From Scalesia atractyloides (lineage: Eukaryota > Streptophyta > Magnoliopsida > Asterales > Asteraceae): a DNA stretch of 64,000 nt. Where the stretch lies: the NCBI GenBank assembly GCA_947069175.1, contig CAMTDV010000030.1:101828411-101892410 (forward strand). Direction: 5' to 3'. Shown piece after piece: positions 1 through 11,735 of the stretch (the first letter of the stretch is position 1; each line of letters starts with the position of its first letter). Under the pieces are notes generated by a model. That model was not told the DNA's origin. It saw nothing but the letters and a program-made list of their open reading frames with translations, and ran no database searches. Both the position numbers and the translations under genes were made by a program.

Positions 1-1195
1 CTGCGATTTTTAGCGACCGTCCGAGGTTTAGCAACGGCTCGACGGGTAATGTTGAGCTTTTGCTAAAAATGCTTCCTATTTTGCATTGTTGGATGACTTT
101 AAGGTTTTGTTCGAATTCGGTTATGCCGAGGTTAAGTGACTCTTCGATGTTTTCCATCGATAAGCAGTGGGAAATGATCGCCATTAAGTTCGATGTGTTT
201 ATTCGACCCGTTTGGTCGTGTACTGTTTCGGGTTCGGAGCGTTTATGTTTACCCGACCCGCATTCGATGATGGTTTGCGGGAGAAGTTGGAGTCGTTTTA
301 GCTTTAACAAGCAGTCGATAATGTTCCTCCACCCACCTCGGATCGAGTCTTTGAAGTTGTTAGCGACGGTGAAGACCGCCAGTGTCGCCATTCGCGGCTT
401 CAAGTCGTGTCCGAAGGAAAACAAAGTTTCCTCGGCTGACGCGAACGGGTTTAACAAAGTCGTGAATTTACAAAACGACGAAAGAAGCTCGTCGAGCGCG
501 TCTTGGAGTCCGTATTGACAGATTCTCGCTACCGCGAATAATCCTTAGATGCATTCGTGAATGATTTCTTCGTCTTCCGTGTGTTCAAAAATGGCAGAGA
601 GTGTTGCGACGGTGGGGCCCGCAATCGCAGCGAACATGTCTAGACCGATCCTGCTGTCGAAATCGGTTGTGATATATGGTAGGATGAGTTTTGACTTGTT
701 TATGAGCTGGATCCAATGGCTAGGGTTCATTTCAACCGCAGCCCCATTTTGGCCGAATATCGTGATGGCTTTTGTCGAGATCGATTGAAAAATATCGGAT
801 AAGATCTCTCGCGGGAGATCTTGACTGTTGTTGATCGCTCGGTTGTTTCGTATAAACTCGTCTTCGGTCATTTTCTTTTTCACTTGCGGGTTGTGTTGGT
901 CCGTGTTCAACATGATCACGGAGTAACATAGTATGAAGACCGCGTCCGTGACGAATATTTCCGACGTTTGTTGCTCAAAAATCTTTCAGAAAACGCTTCC
1001 AAGATTTGATGAATCTTTTGCGATTCTCCTGGAAGTCGAAACGTTTCTAGATACGTTCGTAAAGCTGTGTCGAGTACCAACCCGCTTAGCTCAAATGTGT
1101 CCGTGAATTCCTTGAGGACTTTGAGGTTAAACTCGCTTGGATCGCCTAAAAAGTCGCCGATCTTTGTCTTGTCTAGCCCCGGAGTGTACGTATTT

Positions 1196-2011
1196 TTTAA
1201 TAAGAGAAAAAAAATCGATTAACCGAACTGAAACCGACCCAAACTAATAACTAATGGTTCGGTTTTATTTTCTTGGAAAAAAGAAAATTACGCATCGGAT
1301 TTTGTTATGCCTTCTCCGGAAACGAACTGAATTGAATCGAACCGCACTGAACCGTACTCCAAAACCAAACCGGGTGATAAAACCGGAGTTGTCTAAACAT
1401 TTGTTATTGGATTTATGGTTATAAACATTTGTTATTGGATTTATGGTTAAAAAATATTATTGTGTGCCAAAATTTAATCCATGGTTTATCAATAAGTGGT
1501 TAAAAAAATTTTAGAACAAAAGCATTAGCCCATATTCATTATTTTGGGTCAGTTTTCTCAGGCCCAAACATTTTAAACCCAAATCTAAAATCAAAAACTG
1601 ACCCATAACCAAACCGAGCCCATATGAGAAACCTAAACCAAATAATCGAAACCGAATAGTTTTCTAAAACTGAAACTTCGGTTTTGGAACCAGAGGTGGG
1701 CAAAAAAAACGGTTAATTATCCGGTATAAAAGTAACTGGTTAGTTTAACCGTCGGTTATAGATATTTAGTATAGAAACCAATTATTAACCGTTTTTTAAC
1801 TGGTTTTTAAACGGTAGACCGGTAAACCGAAAGAAAAAAAAACCAAAATATTAAAAAAAAAAAAAAGACAAAAGAAACCGGTTAATCAACCAAAATACCT
1901 GGTTATTAACCGAACTGGTTAAAGACCGGTTATAGCAACAACCAGTTAAAGTGAAGGAACGAAATTAACCGCCATCACCGGTTATGGAAATTAACCGGTT
2001 TGTGCACCTCT
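1196..2011. mobile_element. TE insertion splitting the GNL2 Sec7 region; inner hAT-like element 1692-2011
   Basis: The coding frame stops after MFLRY at about 2012 and resumes with TPGLDKTKIGDF at about 1195. The right part, 1692-2011, starts AGAGGTGGGCAAA and ends TTTGTGCACCTCT, and its interior is made of repeated GGTTAA/AACCGG words. The same termini occur at 26682-27580 and near 44727. The left part (1200-1691) is a diverged repeat of similar style (AACCGAAC, TTCGGTTTT). An unusually large intron is the alternative. No clear target duplication was found for this copy. Confidence 0.55.
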
Positions 2012-2621
2012 TCCAAACCAACGCATACCTTAAAAACATTGCGAGTCCTTTAGGGTCGGGTGGGTCAGATATCAATTTCGATATCTTCAAGTACTCCATC
2101 CCTTTTTTCTCATCTCGGTTAAAATGGCTCGCCGCGATCATCAACTTTCTCTTTTGCACCTTTCGAATCCGCACAGCTTCTATCCATTCCTCATAACTCG
2201 TATCTTCTTTCGAGATCTCTTCCCAAAACGGTTTGTATTTGGGTATCTCAACCGGGTACGGGCCTTTCGGGCTCGAGTAGTTTTGCTTATCAACATTATC
2301 AGCCATGTTGTGAATGAGAACCATTAAACCCTCAAAAGCTTGTAGTTGCAAGCTAGTCGCGGTGACAGTGCCCCAGGCGCACTGCCACCGCACAAAAACG
2401 CGTGCTTGCAAAGATTCTTCCCAATGTCTTCAAACACATTATACGAAAGCGGGTCACAATCATAGTTGATGTAAACTTCTATTAAGAATGTGGGTTGCCT
2501 ACAAAAGTTTATGACCCCTTCAAGCGCGAGTTCTTGTATAGAATTCGAGTACCCATGGATGTTTAATGTTTTAAACAACACGAATTGAAAGAACGCTTCG
2601 AGTTGTAAGCGTATTGATTCT

Positions 2622-2737
2622 CGATGGAAGTAGTATATGTTCCAAACCGTGCTACAAATCATTGATAAAACTAACGGGGCGATGGAAGTAGTATATGTTC
2701 CAAACCGTGCTACAAATCATTGATAAAACTAACGGGC
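2622..2737. repeat. 58-bp perfect-looking tandem duplication inside GNL2 coding sequence
   Basis: Two copies, 2622-2679 and 2680-2737, starting CGATGGAAGTAGTATATG. 58 is not a multiple of three, so the duplication shifts the reading frame; it falls just after the residues ICSTVWNIYYFHR. Confidence 0.85.
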
Positions 2738-3905
2738 TTGAGGAAGCGGTCCCGTAACGGATCAAATGATGAGAAAGATCATCTTGAACCATTGTAAGAA
2801 GTTTTTTATGTTTTCCTATGCTGTCTCCACTTAATTCTAGCGCGGAGTTGATTATCACGAGTGCGAAAACCTGGACGTCTTCGTCCGCGGTTAGTGCGGG
2901 TGACCCTTCGGTTTCCGCAATCCCGACAACGTTTAGTAAGGAGCACAGGAAGTGGAATATGTCAACGGCACAACGGATCCCGTAACCGGATTCCTCGATT
3001 GAGTCTTCGGTGTCGGATTCGGAATTCTCCGAGTCTCCGACTTCGATCTCCGGGAGATGGGAGAATACAATGTGAATTATGTCGTGCATTGTGTGTCGAG
3101 CGGTTCGTTGTAACAAATCGCCTTGATGAGCGGATTGTTGCACCACCTGAAAACATGTTTACAAAGTTATAGAAGAAATAAAGGCGAGTTCGTAACTTTA
3201 GGTTAGGAACAAGGCGAGTTTTCGGTAGTTAGAATGGCTTAAATGGTGTAATTTAAAAAAAAAACTTAAAAACACGTGTTCACGACGGTGCAAACAGCGT
3301 GATCATTGAGGAGGACGGATGCCGGGTGTCTCATCACGGATGCTAAAACCTGTAGAATCTTCATCATCACGGCGCCTTCCGTGACGGGGTGTGTCTTTTC
3401 TAGGCGACAACCCGTGACAGCCATGACCACATTAGCCATTACCTCTCGGGCACCCGGAGTTTTTTTTATCAAACATATTAAGTCTCATAATTTTTAAAAC
3501 CGAAGAGAGCGCCACCACGGGGGCACCCGCGGGGACGCCATCAGACGATATCACATCTAGAAACGGCGAAACATAGATGGACGGATCGATTTGTTTCCAC
3601 GGTTGTTGGTTACTAAATATAAGTGATCTTAATGACTTTAAAGAACTCGGTATCGCTGAATCTAACGCGTCATCTTGATGAAAATATTGAGAGGACGAGT
3701 CTTTTCTCCGACGGATAACCGCAAGAACCGCCCCGACCTCCGTGTTTAACATGCACGAGATCCCTAGCTCTTTGCTTCTCTTAATCCTGCTTGTTTTCTC
3801 TTCATCGTCTTCATCGTATTCTTCTTCATCCTCGCCGTCGTCTTCTTCGTCCTCCTCCATCGCCTCATCATCGGGCTCCTCTTCGACATAGTATCGTTTT
3901 CCCAT

Positions 3906-4461
3906 CAAGATTAGCAAAGTTTGTAGAAGTATTGAAAGAAAAAAAAAGGTGGTATGGTATGAGATGATTGTGGAGGTAAACAAGAGGTACACCTAAAACT
4001 ACTCTTTACCTATGCATACATGTAGGGTGTGTTAAAATTAGATTTCAAGTTATAAATTGTTTATTTGAAAAATACAATTTTTCTGTTTGAATCTTGAAAG
4101 TTTGAATTGTTACCCAAACTTGAATCTAATTTTTCATAAATTAAGTTTCTTTTTTCTTTTTTAAATGACAAATGGCCCATTTACTCAGGTTTGAATCTAA
4201 GACCTCCCTAAAAGACAAACGTCTCTAACGAATAATAACATAATTTATGACTAACATACCACAATAGCCTGGCCCAACATAAAATATGTCTCTAATGTAA
4301 TTAGTCTAGCCCAACTGTCAAGTGAAGAATTGAACAAGACTATGCTTAGTTAGTTAGTTATGAATCCAAAGCCCAACTGCTGAGTTGATGGCTTGATATA
4401 CATCAGCCCAAAAACCAATGTAGCAGCCTTAAAAGACCTTCAGTCCTACCTGAGAACAGAG
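3906..4461. other. Upstream flank of GNL2, AT-rich, no gene seen
   Basis: This should hold the 5' leader and promoter of the minus-strand GNL2 remnant. I see no clear TATA box, open frame or repeat boundary. Confidence 0.4.
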
Positions 4462-5098
4462 AGGGCTCGTAAACGAATCAAACGTTCAACGAACAGTTCG
4501 TTAATTGTCGGTGAAAAGTTCTTTTATATTCGTTCGTTTAGGTAGTAAACGAACACGAATAAAGGTCTTGTTCGTTCGATTGTGTTCGTGAACGTTCGAT
4601 AATATGTTCATTTAAGTTGTTCATGTTTGTTCGTTTACATCGTTTATTTATGTTAATTTGTTGAAAGTTTTTAATATTTCACTATCCTTCTTAAGTTTTA
4701 CTTTCCCCCTAAAGATTAGTTAATAACTATATTAAAAAAACAGTAAAATGTAAACCATTATCTTAACATATTAAGTCGGACACCAAACGTTCAAAGATTA
4801 GTATGATGTTTGTACTAGACTTCTTGCGCCTTTTATTCTTGATTTATAATTTAATGGTTGTATTTGATTACTAGTGTCGAATGTTTAAGGTTAATGGATT
4901 TTTTTAATTTCAAGTTTTATGTTTGTTTGTGGTCGTGACCGGTGTTCACAAATTGTTCGTGAACAACTAAAATTCCTTAACAAACGAACACGAACACAAA
5001 CTTTTGTTCGACATGTGCTCGCGAACAGTTCACGAAGACCTGCGTTTCCTTAACGAACGAACATGAATATGGTCTCGTTCGTGTTTATTTACAACCCC
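4462..5098. mobile_element. hAT-like non-autonomous element (GTAAACGAA...TTTACAACCCC)
   Basis: Starts GAGGGCTCGTAAACGAA and ends CGTTCGTGTTTATTTACAACCCC. Both arms are built from GTTCGTGAACG-type words in inverted orientation. This is the same build as the other GTAAACGAGC elements here. It carries no coding capacity. Part of its right arm (4856-5053) recurs at 5711-5911. Confidence 0.6.
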
Positions 5099-5159
5099 AG
5101 GTATACATTAGGTATTTTTAACGATCGGTTCTAGGTTTTTTTATGAGATGGAATTGGGT

Positions 5160-5400
5160 ATTGGTCATAGTTATCAATAGCGTCCATAGCGGACGCTATA
5201 GCAAATAGCGTGGCGTGGCGGCCAACCTCCGCTACAAGGTGAATATCGACCATATAGCGTGTAGATAGCGACTCCGGCGGCGATTTCCGGTGAAATATTC
5301 CGATTCCGGTGATGCTTTCTGCTGGAAAGCATGAAGAAGATGATGAAGAAGAGAGCGCCTGGATTTTTAGCATGTTTTAGGCTTTAGGATTTTATAAACT
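5160..5400. repeat. Repeat rich in TAGCG/CGCTATAGCG words
   Basis: From 5160 the sequence repeats ATAGCG, GGACGCTATAGC and GTGGCGTGGCGG and then turns into GGCGATTTCCGGTG words. It looks like part of a small dispersed element. Ends are not resolved. Confidence 0.35.
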
Positions 5401-5710
5401 ACGATCCAGCAGAAATACGATTCCGGCCGAAAACCTGCAATTTCTGCCGGAATCTTGCTGGAAACTTAGAAAGAAGAAGAGCCTTTTTAGGGTTAAATCA
5501 GTTTATGGATTTTAAGTTTTAACCCCTCTATCTTTCATTAAGTTATATTTACTCTCTAAAACTTGTAAAATTTACATAAAAAGTGTAAAATTAGTTTGTG
5601 TATCTTAACATTTAACCCCCCCAATTTTCACTAGCTTACATTTGGTCCTTAAACTTATATTTTTATACATAAAAAGGTATAAAATAAACATTATATATAT
5701 TAGATTTAAT

Positions 5711-5911
5711 AGTTGTATTTGACTACTTGTGTTGAATGTTTAAGGTTAATGGGGTTTTTTTAATTTCAAGTTTTATGTTCGTTTGTGTTCGTGACCGGTG
5801 TTCACAAACTGTTCGTGAACAACTAAAATTCCTTAACAAACGAACACGAACACAAACTTTTGTTCGACATGTGTTCGCGAACAGTTCACGAAAACCTGCA
5901 TTTCCTTAATA
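5711..5911. repeat. Direct repeat of the hAT-like arm at 4856-5053
   Basis: Nearly the same sequence as 4856-5053, including GTGACCGGTGTTCACAAA and AACAAACGAACACGAACAC, about 855 bp away in the same orientation. It could be a second, truncated element or a segmental duplication. Confidence 0.7.
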
Positions 5912-6339
5912 AACCGGAACTAAAATGCCATGTTTTTAGGTTTTTTAATACCCTGGTTCGGGTTTTCCAGTCATCCATTTAAATACATATAGGTAACATA
6001 CACATACGTTTACAAATCCAAATTCCACTTGACACAATGTTTTATTAGCTTGTGTCCTAATCCTTCAAAGAATATATCAAAGCTCAAGTCCAAAGCTTCT
6101 TGAAGCGGCTAAACTTCATATTCTTTTAGGTAGTTCATTACTCTTGCACCTGCACTGTAATTTATCAATGAACTATTAAGAAGTTCAACTTCAACCTACT
6201 TTGTCTTGCAGTCTAGACACGTACCCTGGGATGATTTGCTAATGTGTTCCAATATTGTTATGACAAGCTTTCCACATTGAATTTGCATCTAACGTTGTTA
6301 TAAGATGGGAATTGGGTGTCTTGACATAAGATATTTAAA

Positions 6340-6560
6340 TGGACTTTAAACCCATCCCTTTAGCTGATTCTTCATGAGGTCTCTTCCTAACCCTTTGGTT
6401 AGATGATCAGCTAAATTAAGCTCATATCTAACAAACTCAACGGATATCAGACCATTCATGATTAATTCTCCAATCATACTATGTCTAACACCTAAGTGTC
6501 TAGACTTCCCACTGTACACTTACTATATGCCTTAGCCAAGGTAGCTGCACTATTGCACCT
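6340..6560 (-). pseudogene. Ty1/copia polyprotein C-terminal (RNase H) remnant
   Basis: On the minus strand one frame reads KSRHLGVRHSMIGELI, then NGLISVEFV and NLADHLTKGLGRDLM. These match the conserved RNase H tail of Ty1/copia polyproteins, where an RHIxxRxHxIR segment is followed by NxADxxTKGL. An upstream piece (NSAATLAKAYS) is in another frame, so at least one frameshift is present. No intact LTR pair was found. A TGTAACACCCT word on the minus strand at 7441 could be an LTR end, but this is not shown. Confidence 0.7.
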
Positions 6561-8300
6561 GATAGTACGCCATATTTATTACCAATGTATCCGTGTTCAT
6601 CTTGCTCTAAAAGTTCTCTTAAGCATTTCATCGAACACTTGGCGTGTTTCGCGTTCAAGATTAGTCTCTAACCTATCTCTTGAACACCTTACCTCCAATT
6701 TAGCTACAATGTTAATCTATCAAGCACACACACACATTCATACTTCATGTAACAACCAATTAACATATAATTTCAATTGTTATAAGCAAATACACAAATC
6801 TCAACCATCATAATCGTGGGTTCAGCTTAAATGTTAAAACCCAATTCTAGTCACTTATGAACATTTAACAAAATTCCTAATTTGTTCAAGTAGTTCATAC
6901 ATATGAGTTAGTATGGTGTTTATAAAACACCAATTTACACTATCTTGTTACAATTTTTCACTAGACTTTTCTAGTCTATGGATTCCTTAACTAGAAAACT
7001 CATCAAAAGTGAAATTGTAACATACCTTAAGCTTAGCTGATGTTGTACAACACAATCCTTCAAACATGCATTAAAACCTACTCGATTTCACCCTTGATTT
7101 TCCATATTTTCTTTGTGTTTGAAGGTTTTAAGGGGTTTCTCTCTTCTCTCTTTCCCTTGGTCGACCAGAACACACACAATGTGTGTATTCGTTTTGTTTT
7201 GCCCCTTTTTATCTCTATACATTCAATTGTCCAACTTTAGCCCCTTAGGTTTAGTTAGATATTTGGTTTGGATTATATAAGACTACATCTCTATGTTTTT
7301 TATTACCTATTTACATGTTATTAACTAGGTTAATTAGTTCCTAGTAATTTTGTTTACGGGTTAACTTTTACCACTAACGGTACTTTACCCGCCTTTTAAT
7401 ATTAACGTGGTTTGATTAACAACCTGTTTTTAGGGTGTTACATCAAGGAGAGTAGCACCTTAACTCCAATGACTTTACCAATTGGATTCAAATAAAGCTT
7501 ACGAAATATATAAATGTTTATATGATTAAAACAAAGTGACTAGGTTATATATTTCTATTTATAGAGAACTACATCGTAATAGTTATGCCGATATGTTTCA
7601 AAATTTTCAATGAATACGTGAAACATGGTCTTGGATGGTTGTGATCAACTTTTATTATTATTAAATACTTCGAAATTTATTAAATATAGAGGCGGATATA
7701 GAGTGTAACAAGGGGTAACTCCCATTGTCCCTTGACGCCCTGACGCTAGTGTAAATTTTGGAAAAAAAATGACATTTTTTTTAAATCTTATTTAGTCTGA
7801 TTAGATATGTCACTGAAAGAAAGTGATTATGTTCCCTCTATGTTTTTCCTCTAATTCTACGAAAATCTCATATACGGTTCAGTTTCATTACTCCTTAAAT
7901 TTTTATTTTTTTTTGAAATGTTACTCTTTTAAAGATTTTTCACTGATTAAACATGTAATTACTAAGATGTGCTATTAGGTGGCTCTTGTTATTAAGGTGT
8001 GCTATTAGGTGGCTCTTTTTGAACAGCATTAGGTGGTTCTTTTATTACTAGTTCTATTTATTTGATTGCAAAATCTGACTTTCATTGATTTGCTATTCAT
8101 TACACCATCCTCTTTTGACTTTTCATAAATAATAATTGGCCTTAATTTTACGTCTAGCACATGTGCATAGAGAGTATTGTAATTTTCAAAATATAAAAAT
8201 TCTTAATTTACTTGTTTAATTTTTATTTGAAGTGCATATTAGTAAAATTGATTATGAGTGTACATCAAGATCTTTATGAAATCTATATGTATATCTGTAT
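6561..8300. other. AT-rich intergenic DNA with decayed repeats
   Basis: No gene is supported. About 7690-7765 (AGGCGGATATAG... and GACGCTAGTGTAAATTTTGG) resembles the ends of the element at 8308-8468. Short ORFs here have no recognisable content. Confidence 0.4.
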
Positions 8301-8307
8301 CTATATC

Positions 8308-8468
8308 CAGTGGCGAATCTAGAAAATCCGTCAAGCGGTAACGTTTTATAAAAAAATGGTAACAAAATCGAAAAAACGTCAAATTTTTTCAAAATTTACA
8401 CTAATTTTATACTACCATTGGAGCGCCAAGCCGTAGCGAGGGTTGCCCCTTGTTATAGGTCCGCCCCT
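8308..8468. mobile_element. Small MITE with CAGTGGCGAATC / GGTCCGCCCCT ends
   Basis: The left end CAGTGGCGAATCTAGAA and the right end TTATAGGTCCGCCCCTA are imperfect inverted repeats around about 160 bp of AT-rich sequence. The ends suit a hAT-type MITE. Flanking TATC repeats hide any target duplication. Confidence 0.45.
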
Positions 8469-8507
8469 ATCTATATCTATCTATCGATATATCTATCTAT
8501 CTATCTC
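8466..8507. repeat. TATC/TATA microsatellite
   Basis: Runs of CTATATCTATCTATCGATATATCTATC-type units lie directly between the MITE and the Helitron 5' end. Confidence 0.8.
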
Positions 8508-9712
8508 CCCTATCTAATAAAAGAAAACCATTCGAGGGATAGCTGTCATCATATTAAACCATATATTTTTGGATAATTATTATTTTAGTTTAATCTCTTC
8601 TATTTTTTTAACAGTTAAATTGTTATTTGTTCATTAAAATACCAAAGTAACAAATTACAAACAAGTGGCAGGTAAACGGGCAACAAGCTGCGCCGCAAAT
8701 TACAAACAAGTGGCAGGTAAACAGGCAACAAGCTGCACCACAAATTACAAACAAGTGGCAGGTAAAATACCAAAGTAATTAATTATAGATAACCCTCATA
8801 TTAAATATTATTTAGTTTCCATATCTTCTATATGCATATACATATAATAAAGTAAATCACTTGAATGACACATGGCGCTCTATGAATTAATCTCAATTAT
8901 TTTTTCTCGCCGAAATAAATAGATATAGAAAATATTTTTATTAAGATTCAAATAAAAAATATATTATTTAAATCCATGAATTTTATCTTTTTACCTTTAC
9001 CCTAAACTAATAGATCTAAATAATATTTGTTAATAAATTTAAATAAAAAATATATTATTTTAATCCAAGAACTTTATCTTTTACTATTTTGTTTTCCATT
9101 TATATTTATCATGTCTTTGCTTTATAGTAGAGATTAATAAAATTGAATTATAATAAAATAAGCATAAATAACCAATGGTTTTACTAACGTTTTAGACTTT
9201 TAATGTAAAAAAATAAGAACTAAAGCTGGTAAACGTAATCCCCATGGGATTATTTTGTTTAGAACTTTTTTGAATTTTTGTATTGTTTGTTATTTTTATA
9301 AATTAATCATTTTTAATTGGTTGCTTTTATTGGCGAGACCGTGCATATATACTTCCATATGGTAATGGGATGCGGAAACTGAGCGACAAACGAGCTGAGA
9401 TAGTTTCATTTTGTCATTAGACTTATGTAGTATGTATATTCAACTTTCTTTTATGCATGTTTAATTTTTGTTTCAATCAGGACCATTAAACATTCAAATT
9501 AGATAACGATGAGAATATTAAAAATAAGACAACCAATGTGGTGTACAAGGAATTTTTTAGTGAAATCTGAATTATTCATTGTATTTTTTACCTATCATAT
9601 GGGTTTTTAAATTTATTTATATTAAAATTATTTTTATTATTTTAATTAAAACCAAACGAATTTAAAATATTTTTATTTGTTAAACCACGTGTACACGTGG
9701 GCTCTAACCTAG
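8504..9712 (+). mobile_element. Non-autonomous Helitron candidate
   Basis: The 3' end has a perfect palindromic hairpin (CCACGTGTACACGTGG, 9685-9700), then GCTCTAAC and a terminal CTAG at 9709-9712 followed by T. This is the layout of Helitron 3' ends (hairpin, CTRR, A/T insertion site). The proposed 5' end is TC at 8504 after A, followed by TATCTAATAAAAGAAAACC. A similar start (ACTATATAATAAAAGAAAACC) follows immediately at 9715, as if a related copy were inserted next to it. No Rep/helicase coding is present. The 3' end is well supported; the 5' end is a guess. Confidence 0.6.
8651..8765. repeat. 45-bp tandem repeat, 2.6 units
   Basis: Units start CAAATTACAAACAAGTGGC at 8651, 8696 and 8741. 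One unit also occurs inverted at 35299-35361 inside the Rab-like gene. Confidence 0.85.
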
Positions 9713-10661
9713 TATACTATATAATAAAAGAAAACCATTTGAGGAACATTTGTCATCATATTAAGCTATGTACTTATGGATAATTATTATTTTAGTTTAA
9801 TCTCTTCTAATTAATTATAGATAAACCTCATACTAAATATTATTTAGTTTAATATCTTATGGATAATTAGTATTTAGTTTAGTTTAAATTTAATGTATGT
9901 TTCTCATTTATAATATTATTTATTTGATTTTCTATATCATCTGATAGACATCTACTTTTTATTTGTAATATACAAATTTACTCTTTTTCTTTTCGATGAT
10001 GTAACTATTTTTAATAAACTTTAAACTTTTATCAAAGTATATATAATGTTATACATAAAATCGAAAAACACTTTGGATGGCATCAATAACTTAAGACAGA
10101 ATATAATTATATGTATAATATGCACTTTTTAATAAAATAATACCAAACAAAATTATAAATATAAAATCATTGATTTTACTCTAACAAAGCCTTAATTTTT
10201 AAAAAGCATTCAAAAAATATGTAACTAAAAACATATGACATTATAATACAGTTAACCCATTTATTATCATACAACCTTCCAACTATTCAATCATATTTTT
10301 TTCTATCTTATATTACTAAATAAATAAAAATTAATATTAAATCTTATCTATTTTAAAATCTTTTTGACTAAATCGTGTATAAAAGACGATAACTATGTAA
10401 GCCATTATTTTTACAAATTTATTAGATATACCATAATATAACCAAATACAACAATTTCAAGTGTCGGCGACAATAGTGTCGGCCATTGATTGGAGGATTG
10501 GGGCGGCAAGGGGAATAGTGTCAGGCACTTGTCGGGCACTTCCCTAGTTGAAGTATAAACAACACATTAACATCAAGGCTAAAGGGTGTGGGGATCGTGA
10601 TTGGGACATGATTCGCCACGTAGAAACATGAATGAAAAACTACACCACACCCTTGCATAGG
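9713..10661. other. AT-rich repeat DNA, possible second Helitron-like copy
   Basis: Begins with the same TATAATAAAAGAAAACCATT word as the Helitron at 8504. A CTAG at about 10540 is preceded by GC-rich GTCGGGCACTTCC but lacks a clean hairpin. No gene is seen. Confidence 0.3.
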
Positions 10662-10850
10662 GCTGTTCATGAGCCGAGTCGAGCCGAAACAGGGCAAGCT
10701 CGGGCTCGGCTCGATTATAAATCGAGCTGGCTCGGTTTCGCTTAGATTTGAAACCGAGCTGAAAATCTTAGCTCGGGCTTGGCCTGGTTTTAAACTGAGT
10801 TGGCTCGTCTCGGCTTGATTTGACTCGATTTTAAAAAGAAAAATTAATAT
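10662..10850. mobile_element. GAGCCGAG-rich hAT-like fragment
   Basis: Starts GGCTGTTCATGAGCCGAGTC and is made of alternating GAGCTCGG and CCGAGCTG words typical of the family seen throughout this window. The right end is not clear. Confidence 0.4.
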
Positions 10851-11655
10851 ATAACTCTCAAAATTCAGTAGCTAATATAAATTACAATTATTCAACCATA
10901 CAATACACGAGGTTCTTAAAGATATAATATTTTCTTTATTATTTAATATATAAAATACATTTATTTAACCCGTGTAATAAATGAGGTTTTTAAAGATATA
11001 TTGTTTTATTATTTAATATATAAAATTACATTTATTCAATCTGTGTAATACGTGGGGTTATAACATATTTCAAGTATAAACAACACAATGTACACATAGT
11101 TTATATTGCATGTAATAGTAGTATTTTAGTAACAAATACAAAATATATTTATCTAATAATACTTGTCACTAATACTAGAAGAATAAATTCATCTTAATTG
11201 GATTAGCAACTGCTATATTTCTTGTAGTTCTAAATTTAAATTTAAAGTATCTGAAAATTGAAGGTTTAAATACTTCATATTTCACAAATGATTATCATGT
11301 AATAATTTAGAGAGACTCAATAGTCAAGATATACAAAAGGCTCATTTTTTTCTAAAAATCAAATTCTAGCTCTTGATGAGTTTTATTACATTAGAATTAG
11401 AATTTAATGTTGAACATAATATGAGTTTTATAATTACATTACATTAGAATTAAATGTTGAATATAGTTTTATATTATATTCATATAAAAGAAAATTAGCT
11501 GAAAATAATTGATAAAACGCTCTTTGTGCTTTTATATAATTGCTCGTTTTCATTCCATAATTTTCCCATTAAAAAATGATAATAAAAACCATATTTCCAC
11601 CATAATTTTCCCATAAAAAAATGTTAATAAAAACCATATTTCCACAAGTACTATA
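10851..11655. other. AT-rich upstream region of the aldehyde dehydrogenase gene
   Basis: About 800 bp of AT-rich sequence with no open frame of note. A 45-bp segment with CATTCCATAATTTTCCCAT-type words is repeated at about 11550 and 11600. Confidence 0.4.
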
Positions 11656-11661
11656 ACGACG

Positions 11662-11671
11662 GCTATAAATA
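11662..11671 (+). promoter_or_regulatory. TATA box of the ALDH gene
   Basis: CTATAAATAG lies about 65-75 bp upstream of the ATG at 11736. This spacing leaves a short 5' leader if transcription starts about 30 bp after the box. Inferred from position and consensus only. Confidence 0.6.
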
Positions 11672-11735
11672 GGCCAGTTGTAATATTTGAGTGATTATCA
11701 CATTCAAATTATACAAGAAAAATAATCAGTCAAAG

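Larger units (their letters stand above)
1..3905 (-). pseudogene. GNL2: GNOM-LIKE2-type ARF guanine-nucleotide exchange factor, decayed, 3' end outside window
   Basis: Family role (known): large Sec7-domain ARF-GEFs that activate ARF GTPases in vesicle trafficking. Reading right to left from ATG at 3905 the frame gives an acidic leader, then a typical GNL2 N-terminus (KELGISCMLNTEVGAVLAVI), the DCB/HUS region (HTMHDIIHIVFSHLP, FHFLCSLLNVV, INFCRQPTFLIE), the Sec7 domain with LPGESQ and MLNTDQHNPQVKKKMTEDEF, and the following HDS region down to base 1. A short intron fits about 3164-3267. Lesions seen: one extra A in an A-run near 3470, a TAA at the exon end near 3268, a 58-bp tandem duplication (2622-2737), a frame change near 2375, TE sequence at about 1196-2011 between MFLRY and TPGLDK, a base missing in a T-run near 985, and a TAA at 545-547. 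GNL2 fits better than GNOM by the N-terminal wording. Some homopolymer changes could be assembly error; the duplication and insertion are harder to dismiss. Confidence 0.85.

Noticed and set aside
60..518. 152-codon plus-strand frame
   Set aside because: It is the complement of the GNL2 coding sequence; the minus strand gives the meaningful protein.
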